This document shows, piece by piece, positions 28,401-36,702 of a stretch of DNA of 64,000 nt (position 1 is its first letter; each line of letters begins with the position of its first letter). The position numbers were made by a program, and so were the translations under genes. The notes below the pieces were generated by a model. That model saw only the letters and a list, made by a program, of their open reading frames with translations. It was not told where the DNA came from and did not search any database. Location: assembly GCF_052116585.1 (NCBI RefSeq), contig NZ_JBQKKT010000005.1, positions 109,269 to 173,268 on the forward strand, read 5' to 3'. Source of the stretch: Luteococcus sp052116585. GTDB lineage: Bacteria > Actinomycetota > Actinomycetes > Propionibacteriales > Propionibacteriaceae.

Positions 28401-31400
28401 GGGGGCCGCACGGCCCCGTTGATCAGGGACGTGGGATCACCGAGCCGAGGCAGGAACTCGCCGCGGCCCGTCACATAGGCGAGGTTCAGTGCATTGCCGG
28501 TCTGGCGTCCGGCGCGCCCGATGCGCTGCAGATAGGACGCGACGGTGCGGGGGAGGGAGGCCAGGAAGACGGCGGACAGGTCACCGATGTCGATGCCCAT
28601 CTCCAGCGTCGGCGTGGCCACCAGGGTGTTGGGGCTGTGGGGGTCTGCCTGACTGGCCTTGAACCCGTTCTCGTACTCCAGCCGGGTCTTGGCATCGAGC
28701 AGGGACGTGTGCTCGTGCGCGACGATGCGCCGCATGTCGCTGCTGGCGTACAGGGTGCGGTAGAAGTTCTTCGCGTCCATGGCGGACGGACTCAGCCTGC
28801 CGGCGCAGCGGGCGAACAGGCAGGGGGCTCCGGTGAGTTGTTCCACGCTCTCGACGGAGCCGGTGAACTGGCCGTGGCAGACGTCGCAGCGCAGCTGGTG
28901 GCGTCCGGCGCGCAGGTCCTCGTCGGTGGTGGGACTCACCAGCACGCGCGACGGGAGGATGCCGTAGACGATGGCGCCGCCCTCGGTGGGCGTGGTGCGC
29001 AGCACCAGGTCTCGGCCCAGCCGGTCGAGCAGGGCTCGGACCAACCGTGCCCCGTGCTGTGCCGGAATGCCGAGGCAGCGTCCGGTCCACCGGGCGTACC
29101 AGCTCTGGCTGTCGGAGACGGAGTCCAGCAGGGGGTCGCCGTGGGGTCGGGAGCCGCCGATGCGCGGGAAGGCCGGGGCCGAGCGGCCCTTGGGGAAGGC
29201 TGGCATGCCCTGGTTGCGCGGGCGCCCGCCCCAGATGGCCCACCGCTGGCCGTCCTTGCGGATGTAGTTGTCGAACCATTGGTGCTCGATCGATCCCTGG
29301 GTGCGCATGTGTTCCACGACGCCCCGTACCCACTGGGTGAGGACGGCATCGTCCAGGTCGGCCAGTGGATCATCGAGGGTCTGCTGGTTGTCGTTGCGCA
29401 GGACGGTGCGGGCGGTGGTGGCCATCATCGCCGCCGAGCCGGCATTGACGTGGACGCTGAGCGAGCCGGTCTGTTCCAGGGTGCGGCCGACGCGGGAATT
29501 GAGTCCGAACTCCAGGGTCAGGTCAAAGAGCAGGCGACGCTTGACCTTGTCCCGCACATCGCGGGGAACCAGTGACTGACGCTGGGCCTCCCAGAAGGGC
29601 GCCATCTTGGGGTCATTGACGAACTCGCTGGGCAGGAGCCGGTAGCGGCGGAAGGGATCGTCCCCGGCTCGGCGCAGGACGGCGTCGGCCAGCTCGTCGA
29701 GGTTCTTCTCCTCGGCCTCGTCGGTGAAGCCGTCGCGCATCACCGAGCGCATGGTGAGGGTGTGCGAGCGGGCGGCGACGAAGCCGGCGCGGTGGGCGGC
29801 GTCCTGGACGCTGTCGGTGAAGACCAGCGCCTTCTTCTCAGCTGGGTCCAGCTCTCCGGAGCCGAAGAGGGTGGACAGGCTGACCGAGAGCAGGGTGGCG
29901 ACGGCCGAGCCCAGGAAGCGGATGCCGTCGCGCTGCTGGCAGCTGGGGCAGGTGTCCTTGCGGGACTCGTCGCCGGCGTCGCTGCCGGTGAGCATCAGGA
30001 CGGGCACCAGACGGCCGTGGCGATAGTCGGGGTCGTCCCGGTCGGGGAGTTCTGCCGTGATGCGACGTTCGTTGAGGTTGAGCCAGCGCAGGCTGTCGAT
30101 GGGTTCGTCGATGGCGCGGGCGGCCTCGGTGGGGGCGCTGATCAGGGCGCGGAACTGCCCGGTGTGGGCGGCGTGGTTGGTGCGGATGTTGCGGTCATTG
30201 GCGGACAGCTCGGTGCCGACGGTTGCCAGTTCGACGCCCCAGCCGGAGCGGCCGCAGTGGCGGCAGTAGATGGCGGGGAAGGCGATCTTGTCCGATCCTT
30301 CGGTGGCTTCGTCGGTGGACAGCGGGATGAGGGCGCCGTCGTCGCTCCACTGGTAGGTGACGGCACTGGAGGCGACGCGGTCGATGCGGGTCAGTTCGCG
30401 TACCCACAGGTGGGTTTCGACGCTGGCGACGTTGCGGCCCAGTGTCGCGCGCAGGTGGCTGAGGGCGGCAATGAGCAGGCTGATGAAGGCCGTTGCCGTC
30501 TCTGGTGATGCGGTGCGGGCGTCGATGGGCACCAGTTGCTCGACGAGGTCGTCGAGGTCCTGGGCGGTGCGGGTGGCCTCGATGAGCTGGCCGAGGATCG
30601 GCAGGGCCTTGGCGTGGCGCAGCAGGTCGGACGTCTCGAGCTGGTCCGTGGGGCTGGGGGATCCGTCCTCGGTGCGGAACAGGGCGCTGAGCAGGCCGCG
30701 GCAGATCACGTCTCCGTCGAGGCTGTCGCCGAGGTTCGCGACCACGTCGTCGATGAGGCTGGCGGACAGGGCCGCCGGAGTGCAGCCGTCAGGAACCGTG
30801 GCGTCGGTGAGCCACTGGTCCAGGGCGATACGGGATTCGGTGATGACGCAGGATTCGTCGAAGGTCTCGCCGAAGATCTCGCTGGCGAAGCTGACCATGT
30901 CCGACGAGTCGCTGCCGTCGCCCAGGGTGGCGGAGGTGCCGACGGGTGTGATGATGCCCAGCGGGCGGGCCTCGTCTTCGGGCGAGTGCTGGCCGGGCGT
31001 CCAGTGGCTCTTGAGTGTGAGGCCGAGGCGGCGGAGCAGCATGGCCACGTCGGTGCCCTGGGCGCCGTCGTAGGTGTGGAACTCGTCGAGGATGACGTAC
31101 TGCAGGGTGTTGGCGCTCTGGCGCCACAATTCGGCGTCGTCGGAGCGCAGCAGCAGGTGGTCCAGCATCTTGTAGTTGGTGAGGATGATGTCCGGCGCCT
31201 GGCTGCGGATGATCTCGCGGCTGGTGATCAGACCGTCGGCGCTCACCCTGGTGCGCTTGGGGCCCTCCTCCCCGGTGTACAGGGCGGCGGTGATCCCGGC
31301 ATAGGGATTGGCCGAGCCGTCAGCTGGCTTGTCCGTGAGGAGCCTGGTGAGGCGCTGGGCCTGGTCATTGGCCAGCGCATTCATCGGGTACAGGATGAGC

Positions 31401-31924
31401 GCCTTCGTCCCCCCAGACGATCCCTGAGCCATCCCATCTGTTCCCTGAGCTTGTCGAAGGGATGAGCTTCCACCCGCGATCCCCGAGCCTGTACCTTCGA
31501 TCCCCGAGCCTGCACCCACGATCCCCGAGCTTGTCGAGGGGTTCCGCTTCGCCCTCAGCACATGGTCGAGCACCGGGATCAGGAAGCATTCGGTCTTGCC
31601 GGAGCCGGTTCCGGTGGTGACCAGGGTGGGGTCGGGGCGCTTGCCGCGGCTGGACAGCCGTGCCCAGGCGGCGGCTTGATGCCCGTAAGGTGTGAATCCC
31701 GCCGGGATGGCATCCAGCGACTGCTCCCACCCTTCGGCCGCCGGAGCGAAGGGCAGACGGGTCCTGATGTAGGGGCCCTTGAAGATGCCGTCGCTCTGGT
31801 GCTGCAGGAAGTCCGCCAATGCGCTGCGGGCATCGGTGTCCGCGAGTGCGAAGGTGGTGGTCAAGTAGTCCAGCAGAGCAGTCTGCAGGACGTCGGCCTG
31901 CCGGGTGGGAAGGAGTTCGCTCAC
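25439..31924 (-). CDS. YprA/MrfA-type DEAD/DEAH helicase with DUF1998 and nuclease-like C-terminus (DrmA-DrmB-like fusion)
   Basis: A 2161-residue SF2 helicase, apparently DISARM DrmA and DrmB in one chain. Walker A is TGTGSGKTE (about residue 105), motif Ia LILYPMNALANDQ, motif II ILDEFHTY (about 278), motif III GTSATLGD and motif VI QRIGRAGRQTGN (about 1138). Paired Cys clusters (CRHCGRSGW, CPSCQQ, CDVCHG, CPACGH, CEGCGH) run through it. The DUF1998 region ends PGGTGYLAEL and CECQHERRLACHRC (about 1671-1715). Two Vsr/DUF559-like segments follow (RPDFVL...IAIFTDGYAFH about 1831; VDFAWPDRKIVVMSD about 2121), both lacking the usual Glu. GTG 31924 has GGGAGA upstream and starts 14 bases past darG; a start at 31966 is possible. 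A repeat-derived insert sits at about residues 128-172. Confidence 0.87.
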   Translation of the reverse strand: MSELLPTRQADVLQTALLDYLTTTFALADTDARSALADFLQHQSDGIFKGPYIRTRLPFAPAAEGWEQSLDAIPAGFTPYGHQAAAWARLSSRGKRPDPTLVTTGTGSGKTECFLIPVLDHVLRAKRNPSTSSGIVGAGSGIEGTGSGIAGGSSSLRQAQGTDGMAQGSSGGTKALILYPMNALANDQAQRLTRLLTDKPADGSANPYAGITAALYTGEEGPKRTRVSADGLITSREIIRSQAPDIILTNYKMLDHLLLRSDDAELWRQSANTLQYVILDEFHTYDGAQGTDVAMLLRRLGLTLKSHWTPGQHSPEDEARPLGIITPVGTSATLGDGSDSSDMVSFASEIFGETFDESCVITESRIALDQWLTDATVPDGCTPAALSASLIDDVVANLGDSLDGDVICRGLLSALFRTEDGSPSPTDQLETSDLLRHAKALPILGQLIEATRTAQDLDDLVEQLVPIDARTASPETATAFISLLIAALSHLRATLGRNVASVETHLWVRELTRIDRVASSAVTYQWSDDGALIPLSTDEATEGSDKIAFPAIYCRHCGRSGWGVELATVGTELSANDRNIRTNHAAHTGQFRALISAPTEAARAIDEPIDSLRWLNLNERRITAELPDRDDPDYRHGRLVPVLMLTGSDAGDESRKDTCPSCQQRDGIRFLGSAVATLLSVSLSTLFGSGELDPAEKKALVFTDSVQDAAHRAGFVAARSHTLTMRSVMRDGFTDEAEEKNLDELADAVLRRAGDDPFRRYRLLPSEFVNDPKMAPFWEAQRQSLVPRDVRDKVKRRLLFDLTLEFGLNSRVGRTLEQTGSLSVHVNAGSAAMMATTARTVLRNDNQQTLDDPLADLDDAVLTQWVRGVVEHMRTQGSIEHQWFDNYIRKDGQRWAIWGGRPRNQGMPAFPKGRSAPAFPRIGGSRPHGDPLLDSVSDSQSWYARWTGRCLGIPAQHGARLVRALLDRLGRDLVLRTTPTEGGAIVYGILPSRVLVSPTTDEDLRAGRHQLRCDVCHGQFTGSVESVEQLTGAPCLFARCAGRLSPSAMDAKNFYRTLYASSDMRRIVAHEHTSLLDAKTRLEYENGFKASQADPHSPNTLVATPTLEMGIDIGDLSAVFLASLPRTVASYLQRIGRAGRQTGNALNLAYVTGRGEFLPRLGDPTSLINGAVRPPSIYLSAEEILQRQYLAHLVDRFARDHDDVHHPRTARAALESAAPGTFLGELIDLAEANAVELWTSFVEAFGDTLRPEAKEHLRQWVTPADGPHTSPLAVAVHHASDRWSAHKELLEHRAIGIQESLPALIQAASVAAASEDDQRSLRTAEAALRLTRARIKQLTGEYWISVLEEFGLLPNYTLLGDAATLEVAVTWFDPESGKYQSEDSDIQRPTAQALREFAPGATFYARGWEIAIDAVDLGTEADGIRPWAFCPACGHAQDLAETGREHAATACPRCRAEGMRDAGQRLDVVELTRASAAIRRDEARIDDRTDERKRTRFSIVTAADLDPTAIQSAWYVDGYDFGAQYLNRLTIRWLNMGRRTTTAAAREIAGDPVPTSLFRVCEGCGHIDNSTGSNSMDEHRPWCRFRKDIDEHVRPIALSRTLTTQGVVIPLPWTVTTGDSFALPSLQAALLLGLRDQFGGSPDHIGVAVMPSPNPDGNNIPSLLLHDTVPGGTGYLAELGSAENLWDLLLRAYRTVRDCECQHERRLACHRCLLPLASPQDVDRVSRSSAARHLRAILLAGQESDEEPGDTMGWQTTAQQTVAPSHESHLELRFREAFVAMARHIGATVTESPGRWGNTIHLRLGHAEWKLEPQLEIGNCRPDFVLTSKLPVPKIAIFTDGYAFHATPLHNRIADDAAKRELLRLADIEVLAVTSRDLDAQENASSRPVPEWAQKARLPGLTQMYGFSQSIPDAVLGGPLAILAAWIQAPDPDAWRRFARAVPMLVPISAQLGVPERASLAEIAPALLQSPDQVTGDGSSNSWWWRQGPVGFLARRKPDTQPMLVDVALVLDDSQQALTNDDFRGSWERWLELSNALIFRPLDVTTSIVATSQAGPRPEAQAAPRRIDLSDRWHDVLEIHFAPRIEQLAEELSQLGVAAPDWVGEEVGQYGIPVDFAWPDRKIVVMSDASEEDIRDLESEGWRLVEASATAIVAALEETTA
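31430..31541. repeat. Intragenic short-repeat insertion in the YprA-type gene
   Basis: Units TCCCTGAGCTTGTCGAAGGG (31442-31461) and ATCCCCGAGCTTGTCGAGGGG (31521-31541), with partial units between (GATCCCCGAGCCTG twice). In frame on the minus strand it adds a Gly/Ser/Thr-rich loop between motifs I and Ia, where relatives go almost directly from one motif to the other. The inverse-complement family is found at 38994-39134. Confidence 0.8.
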
Positions 31925-31937
31925 GGTTCTCCCAGGG

Positions 31938-32999
31938 TCAGTTGGCGCCAAGGAGCTGCCTGTCATGGACCGCCCTCCACGCCGTTTCCACGTGCTCGGG
32001 TGTGAAGAGGTTGGCCTTGCGGTTGCTCCACTCGCGAATGTCTCGTAAGGCTTTCCCTGGATCCCGGGCAGCTGCATCGTCATGAGCCATCACCCAGTGG
32101 ACAGATGAGAGCAGCTCCAGGCCGTAGAGGCTCTCGAAGCCTTCCACCGCCGCCATGGTGGCGCGGAGGTGTGACTTGGTCGCAGGGCTCTCCTCCAGGA
32201 CATTGTCGAGGCGAGGCAATGTCTCGGGGCGTACGCGGATGGATTCCGCCGCTATCACCGGAGAGGAACCGTCGCCGAAACCAACGATGTAGTGCCCTTC
32301 CATGTCCCGCAGTGTCTTACGCAGGTCATCAGCATACGGACCGTAGAGATGCGGGGCGAACTTCAACCGGAGCCGTTCGCCCGCATTCTGGAGGAAGTAG
32401 GCCAGCTTCTGGATCTCGATTAGCTTGGGGGGTTCCAAAGTGAGTTCTTGGTACGTTCGCATCAGAGCGAGCAGTGCAGCGCGGGCGGGCGTCAGCTTGG
32501 GAGCATCGCCACCGACGGGTTGCTCGTGTGCAGCCGGCGCTCCGTTCGGGGCGAACAGCAGGATGTCGGTGTGCTGGGACACTCCCGCCAGCGCGGCGCG
32601 GATGCGCGGTTCCACCTCGGACCACTGCAGACCGCCATTACCGCAGCCCAGCGGAGGGATCGCGATGGAAGTGATGCCTTCGCGCTGGATCACCCGGGCA
32701 AGATCGTCTAGGCCCGCTTCTACATCTTCCATTCGCGACGGCGCGCGCCAATGGCGCTTGGTGGGAAAGTTGATGATGAAGCGGGGCCCGGTCATCACGT
32801 TGGTGGGCCAGACGTGCATCATGCCGGGCTGCACTTCACCGCGCTTGCAAGCTGCGGCGTAGGCTCGGTACATCTCCGGCCAGGCCTTCTTGAACTGTAG
32901 GGCGATGCCCTTGCCCATCACGCCCTGCGTGTTGACGGTGTTGACCAACGCATCGGCAGGTTGGGTGAGGAGGTTGCCACTCCCGTACGAGAACGTCAT
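31938..32999 (-). CDS. darG: DarG antitoxin (macrodomain DNA ADP-ribosyl-hydrolase)
   Basis: A 353-residue antitoxin that removes ADP-ribose from DNA. The macrodomain (about 1-150) has the diagnostic VNTVNTQGVMGKGIALQFKK, INFPTKRHWR (catalytic Lys region) and IPPLGCGNGGLQW. The C-terminal half (about 170-353), with KLIEIQKLAYFLQNAGE and FAPHLYGPYADDLRKTL, matches the DarT-binding domain. The ATG at 32999 is chosen over GTG 33005 because GAGGAG lies 5 bases upstream of it. It follows darT by 9 bases, the usual toxin-first order. Confidence 0.93.
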   Translation of the reverse strand: MTFSYGSGNLLTQPADALVNTVNTQGVMGKGIALQFKKAWPEMYRAYAAACKRGEVQPGMMHVWPTNVMTGPRFIINFPTKRHWRAPSRMEDVEAGLDDLARVIQREGITSIAIPPLGCGNGGLQWSEVEPRIRAALAGVSQHTDILLFAPNGAPAAHEQPVGGDAPKLTPARAALLALMRTYQELTLEPPKLIEIQKLAYFLQNAGERLRLKFAPHLYGPYADDLRKTLRDMEGHYIVGFGDGSSPVIAAESIRVRPETLPRLDNVLEESPATKSHLRATMAAVEGFESLYGLELLSSVHWVMAHDDAAARDPGKALRDIREWSNRKANLFTPEHVETAWRAVHDRQLLGAN

Positions 33000-33008
33000 G
33001 ATCACTCC

Positions 33009-33653
33009 TCAGAAGTACCAAGTGGGTCTGACAAAAATTGGGGTCTCCACCCCAGCGGCCTCGAGGATCGCCTTGGTCCGGTCGTGGGCGCCCCTGGTCT
33101 TGGTAACGACCTCTTCGATGAGGTCCCACTCTACGTGAGGTTGGACGAGGCACTCGGCCTGCCGTCGGTTCTTGCGGTTTGGGTCCTTGTCAGGGTCATC
33201 CTTCCACATCTTGGCCCGCATCAGCCGCCAGTCAACAAAGTCGTCTGTCTCGAGTGCTCCGTCGTCTGTTGTCATCTCCGCGAACTGTGCCCGTGCATTC
33301 TGATTGGTGTACACAACCGAGTGCCCTGAGGCCTGCAGTCTTTGGGTTGTGGAGCACAGATAGACAAGATTGGTCGTGTCGGGATCGACGCCTTCCACGT
33401 TGCCGCTCGCGATGCTGTACATCATCGGGCTGCGAGGAGCGAAGTAGAAGGGCACGTAATCGGCGACGAACCCCTTGTTCCCGCAGGGCACTGCTTTTCG
33501 GCGGCGGGCAGCCTTGATGTCTTTGTTCCCGATCTCGTGCCGCAGGACCTTCGCCTGTGCCGCGTTATCTGGAAGCAGCCCGTCACGGACGATGGTGGGC
33601 AGGTGCTCAATTCGCGTGAAGTGGTACACCGGTGTGGGTACGGGGCGAGTCAT
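33009..33653 (-). CDS. darT: DarT toxin (DNA ADP-ribosyltransferase)
   Basis: A 214-residue toxin of the DarT (DUF4433) family, which uses NAD to ADP-ribosylate thymidine in single-stranded DNA and blocks phage replication. It has the NAD-site pattern VYHFTRIEHLPTIVRDGLL, YFAPRSPMMYSI, and the catalytic Glu in RRQAECLVQPHV. The length and VEWDLIEEV tail fit DarT2. CAGGAGA precedes the ATG at 33653, 30 bases after the upstream stop. Intact by inspection. Pairs with darG. Confidence 0.93.
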   Translation of the reverse strand: MTRPVPTPVYHFTRIEHLPTIVRDGLLPDNAAQAKVLRHEIGNKDIKAARRRKAVPCGNKGFVADYVPFYFAPRSPMMYSIASGNVEGVDPDTTNLVYLCSTTQRLQASGHSVVYTNQNARAQFAEMTTDDGALETDDFVDWRLMRAKMWKDDPDKDPNRKNRRQAECLVQPHVEWDLIEEVVTKTRGAHDRTKAILEAAGVETPIFVRPTWYF

Positions 33654-33683
33654 GCGTGTCTCCTGTTCCGGCGTGGCGGACGG

Positions 33684-35747
33684 TCACTCATCGGAGTCGG
33701 CCTCCGGCTTCATGTGGAAGAGCAGTTCCTCGGGGTCGAGGTGGAGGGCGGTGAACACCCGACGCAGCAGGGTCATCTTCCACGAGGTGGAGCTGGAGGA
33801 CCACACTTGCACATCTCCGGAGACGGTGCGCCAGCCTGGGTTCTGGTCATCGGGATCCGGACGTAGGCGGAGATCCGTGGTGTGGGGTGCGATTCGATGC
33901 AGCCCGGCGGAGTCGAGCTGCGCGACGGTCTGCAGGACCCCGATCAGCATCTCCTTCCACGTGGTCACCGGGTGTTCGGTTCCGTGCAGTTCCCACGACA
34001 GGATGGACCGCCCGGTGAAGTCACCCTCATCACTCAAGGCCTCAATGTCCTCGGGCGGCTTCGGGGGCACGAAGGTGCACTCCGGGAGGGGCCACAAGGC
34101 CAAGGCTCGTTGTGCCAAGTCCTCGCCACGGCACTCGATCTCGGCTTCGGTCCACTGCGTCTGGTCCCGAAGCTGGTTGTTCAGGCGATATGGCGTGTCC
34201 TTGAAACCGTTGGGCCGGTCTCGTTTGGTCGCGAAGGACGAGTTTGAGTAGGACGAGTTGTACCCGGTGACGGTGAGGTTGCCCAGACGGTTCAGCCAGG
34301 TGGCGTGGATGCGTTCGTGCTCCGGGCCGAGCTCCGTGCGCCAGTCCGCGGTCAGCTTCTGCGGCATGACGTGCTCGATGCTGATGTCGCCACGAGCGAG
34401 CGGTTCGGCGATGAGCAGCACGTCCTTGGAGTGGCCATTCTCCAGGGACTCCCAGAAGTAGTTCCGCTGCTGAGGTGCGATCCGGTAGAAGTCGCGGGTC
34501 TGCAGCGCTTCCAGGAACTCCTCGTCGGTGGGGAAGGCGGCCGAACCGGTCCGGTGCAGCAAGTGGTAGGCGACGGCTTCGGGCCAAGTGGCTCCCTTGC
34601 CCACCAGCTTGTTCGCTTCACGGTGCAGCAGGGCAAAGGTCTTGTTCAGGGTGTTCGTCGGAAGTCCCTGGGCCCACCGTCGCGTCAGGTAGGTGTCGGT
34701 CACCTGGATGGTGGAGAAGAGCTCACCCATGGTGAGGTCGCCACGGCGGGCCCCCTCCATCATCAGCATCAGGAAGGGATGCGTCACGCTGCGATCAATC
34801 AGGTTATACCGGGACAGCAGCCGATCAAGGTCGGGCTGCCCTGTGCTGGCAGTGCGCAGCTGCCGGTAGTGCCGTGCGAAGGTGCGGAGTTCCGTCAGAA
34901 CCTGCTCCATCGGGCGGCCATCGGCCTTCACCCAGTCCTTGAACTCGTCGTAGAGATCATCGATGCGTGGGGTGCGGCCCAAGCGGGTGGTGAGGAATTG
35001 GCGCAGGAATTCCGAGGTGTCGTAGTCGACGTCCTCTTCGATGCGGTTCCAGTACTCCTCGTACAGCCGCTTTTGGGTCTTCGGGTCGTGGCCCATCAGT
35101 ACCCAGTTGCGCACCATGTCTGCCTTCGACAGGTCGAGGCCGGTGGAGTTGAGGCTTTCGAAGATGAGCTGGGCGTCATCCGCGTCGTCGAGCTGAAGCC
35201 GCATCACCTGGAGTTTGCGGATCGCGTCGAAGAGCTCTTGCGGAGATACTTCAAGTTGAGTGATCCGATCCAGGAAGTAGCGGTAGTTTGCCGTCACCGT
35301 GGAGGAATCATCCTTCTCCTGGTGCTCATTGAACAGCTTGGTGTAGGCCGAGGCGTCCGCCTTGACCGGCTTTAGCTTCAGCTTGTAGCCGGTCGAGGAG
35401 TACTCGGACCGTAGGTAACCGTCCTCAATACGCTTGGTGAGCCGGTCATCCGGCGGCACCAACCCGCTGGTCAGCGCCTTGTGGAGCGCAAGGAAGAGCA
35501 GGTTGACGGTGGTCAGGCGTTGCTGGCCATCGATGATCGTGGACTCTCCGACACCTCCCTCCACCTTGTAGACAATCGAGCCGAAGAAGTGGCTCGCCTT
35601 GCCGTTCTTGACTGTCTCCACCAAATCCTGGAACAGACGCTCGCAGTTGGCTCGCCGCCAGTCATAGTTGCGCTGGTAGACGGGGATCACCAGGCACGTG
35701 TCGTCCCCGCTGAACATGCCGACGAGCGGTTGGAGTGAACCTTGCAT
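33684..35747 (-). CDS. DUF262/DUF1524 (GmrSD-like) NTPase-nuclease
   Basis: A 687-residue protein with the GmrS-GmrD fused plan of modification-dependent (type IV-like) restriction enzymes. DUF262 at about 1-230 has VIPVYQRNYDWRRANCERLF, TIIDGQQRLTTVNLLFLAL (D-G-Q-Q-R, about 70) and IFESLNSTGLDLSKADMVRN. DUF1524 at about 440-560 has the HNH-like IEHVMPQKL with LNRLGNLTVTGYNSSYSN. The 130 residues after it form an extra domain with WKMTLLRRVF. Start at 35747, 1 base after the upstream stop. It may attack phage DNA with altered bases; the target is unknown. Confidence 0.88.
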   Translation of the reverse strand: MQGSLQPLVGMFSGDDTCLVIPVYQRNYDWRRANCERLFQDLVETVKNGKASHFFGSIVYKVEGGVGESTIIDGQQRLTTVNLLFLALHKALTSGLVPPDDRLTKRIEDGYLRSEYSSTGYKLKLKPVKADASAYTKLFNEHQEKDDSSTVTANYRYFLDRITQLEVSPQELFDAIRKLQVMRLQLDDADDAQLIFESLNSTGLDLSKADMVRNWVLMGHDPKTQKRLYEEYWNRIEEDVDYDTSEFLRQFLTTRLGRTPRIDDLYDEFKDWVKADGRPMEQVLTELRTFARHYRQLRTASTGQPDLDRLLSRYNLIDRSVTHPFLMLMMEGARRGDLTMGELFSTIQVTDTYLTRRWAQGLPTNTLNKTFALLHREANKLVGKGATWPEAVAYHLLHRTGSAAFPTDEEFLEALQTRDFYRIAPQQRNYFWESLENGHSKDVLLIAEPLARGDISIEHVMPQKLTADWRTELGPEHERIHATWLNRLGNLTVTGYNSSYSNSSFATKRDRPNGFKDTPYRLNNQLRDQTQWTEAEIECRGEDLAQRALALWPLPECTFVPPKPPEDIEALSDEGDFTGRSILSWELHGTEHPVTTWKEMLIGVLQTVAQLDSAGLHRIAPHTTDLRLRPDPDDQNPGWRTVSGDVQVWSSSSTSWKMTLLRRVFTALHLDPEELLFHMKPEADSDE

Positions 35748-35748
35748 G

Positions 35749-36702
35749 TCACTGCTCCTGATCTGGGGCTGAGGTATCGGTGGTGACGTTCCTAATTCCG
35801 AAGGGGATGTGCACGGCCGGTGCTTCGAGGTCGGCATCGGTGAGATGTCGTCGCTGGTCGTCGAAGAAGATGTGCGGACGCAGCACGTTGAGAACCTTCG
35901 TCTTGGGGATGCCACCCAAGAAGAACGCATCGTCCACTTGGAGACCCCAGCTCTTGATGCTCTGGATAGCGCGCTTGTGGGCTGGGGCATTCCGCGCCGT
36001 AACCAAGCTGACTCTCACTCGGCGCTGGTAAGTGGAGTCTTTGTCCACGAGCTCATCCTCGAGTCGCTGGATCTTGTTGATGGCAGCCAAGAAGCGTTGC
36101 ATCGGGCCGGCTGGCAATGGCAGATCTGCCTGGTCGGCTTCGCTCTGTTGGTACGCATCGATCCCTTGTTCGGCGTAGATACGTTCCGATTCGTCGCTCG
36201 ACAGGACACCATCGAAGTCGAAGGCGATGCGGAGCTGGTTCCCATCCGTCTCCAAGCGCGGGCTGCTCTTCAGTACTTGACCTGCAGGCTGACCGCTTTC
36301 CACCGCTCTGCGCACGTCGTCGCCATTTGCCGACAGGAAGAGAGACATGTTGAAGGCTTCCATGAAGTCCTCCGACCCAGTGCCGCGCCTGAAGATGGCC
36401 CGGGAGATGGGGAGCTCATGATGGGCAATGGACTCCATGACACGTAGTCCAGATGTGGGGCTGTTGCGTGACATGACGATGACTTCGACGAGACCGTCGT
36501 GCAGGTCATTGAGACTCAAGAGCCGCTTGACGAAGGGAAAGGCTGGACCGGGTTGGAGCGGGTTCTGCAGGTGGTCCTGTTGATACTGCTCGTACGCCTC
36601 ACTGCCGCGGGCCATGAAGATGGCGTCCGACTCCGTCAAGTCGAACAGTGCGCTGGAGGCAACGCCAACAACCAGCGCCTGAGTGAGATCGGGGGTGCTC
36701 AC
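35749..36702 (-). CDS. 5'-nucleotidase (cytosolic NT5C1-like, pfam06189 type)
   Basis: A 317-residue protein of the 5'-nucleotidase 1 family: SSALFDLTESDAIFMARG, GPAFPFVKRLLSLND, EVIVMSRNSPTSGLRVMESI and FNMSLFLSANGDDVRRA give the N-terminal domain; IAFDFDGVLSSDESERIY supplies the HAD-like Asp nucleophile pair at about 158. Known members dephosphorylate nucleoside monophosphates in the cytoplasm. GTG 36702 overlaps the methylase stop (GTGA) and the next gene starts 1 base after its stop, so it is co-translated with the defence genes. It may deplete nucleotides in infected cells, which is inference. Confidence 0.87.
   Translation of the reverse strand: MSTPDLTQALVVGVASSALFDLTESDAIFMARGSEAYEQYQQDHLQNPLQPGPAFPFVKRLLSLNDLHDGLVEVIVMSRNSPTSGLRVMESIAHHELPISRAIFRRGTGSEDFMEAFNMSLFLSANGDDVRRAVESGQPAGQVLKSSPRLETDGNQLRIAFDFDGVLSSDESERIYAEQGIDAYQQSEADQADLPLPAGPMQRFLAAINKIQRLEDELVDKDSTYQRRVRVSLVTARNAPAHKRAIQSIKSWGLQVDDAFFLGGIPKTKVLNVLRPHIFFDDQRRHLTDADLEAPAVHIPFGIRNVTTDTSAPDQEQ

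Noticed and set aside
27533..29575. A 680-residue open frame on the plus strand opposite the YprA-type helicase
   Set aside because: Shadow frame with no start context or recognisable domain; the opposite strand has clear helicase motifs.
31967..32083. An upstream start for the YprA-type gene inside darG
   Set aside because: Would overlap darG by over 100 bases. The GTG at 31924 has its own ribosome binding site and follows darG by 14 bases.
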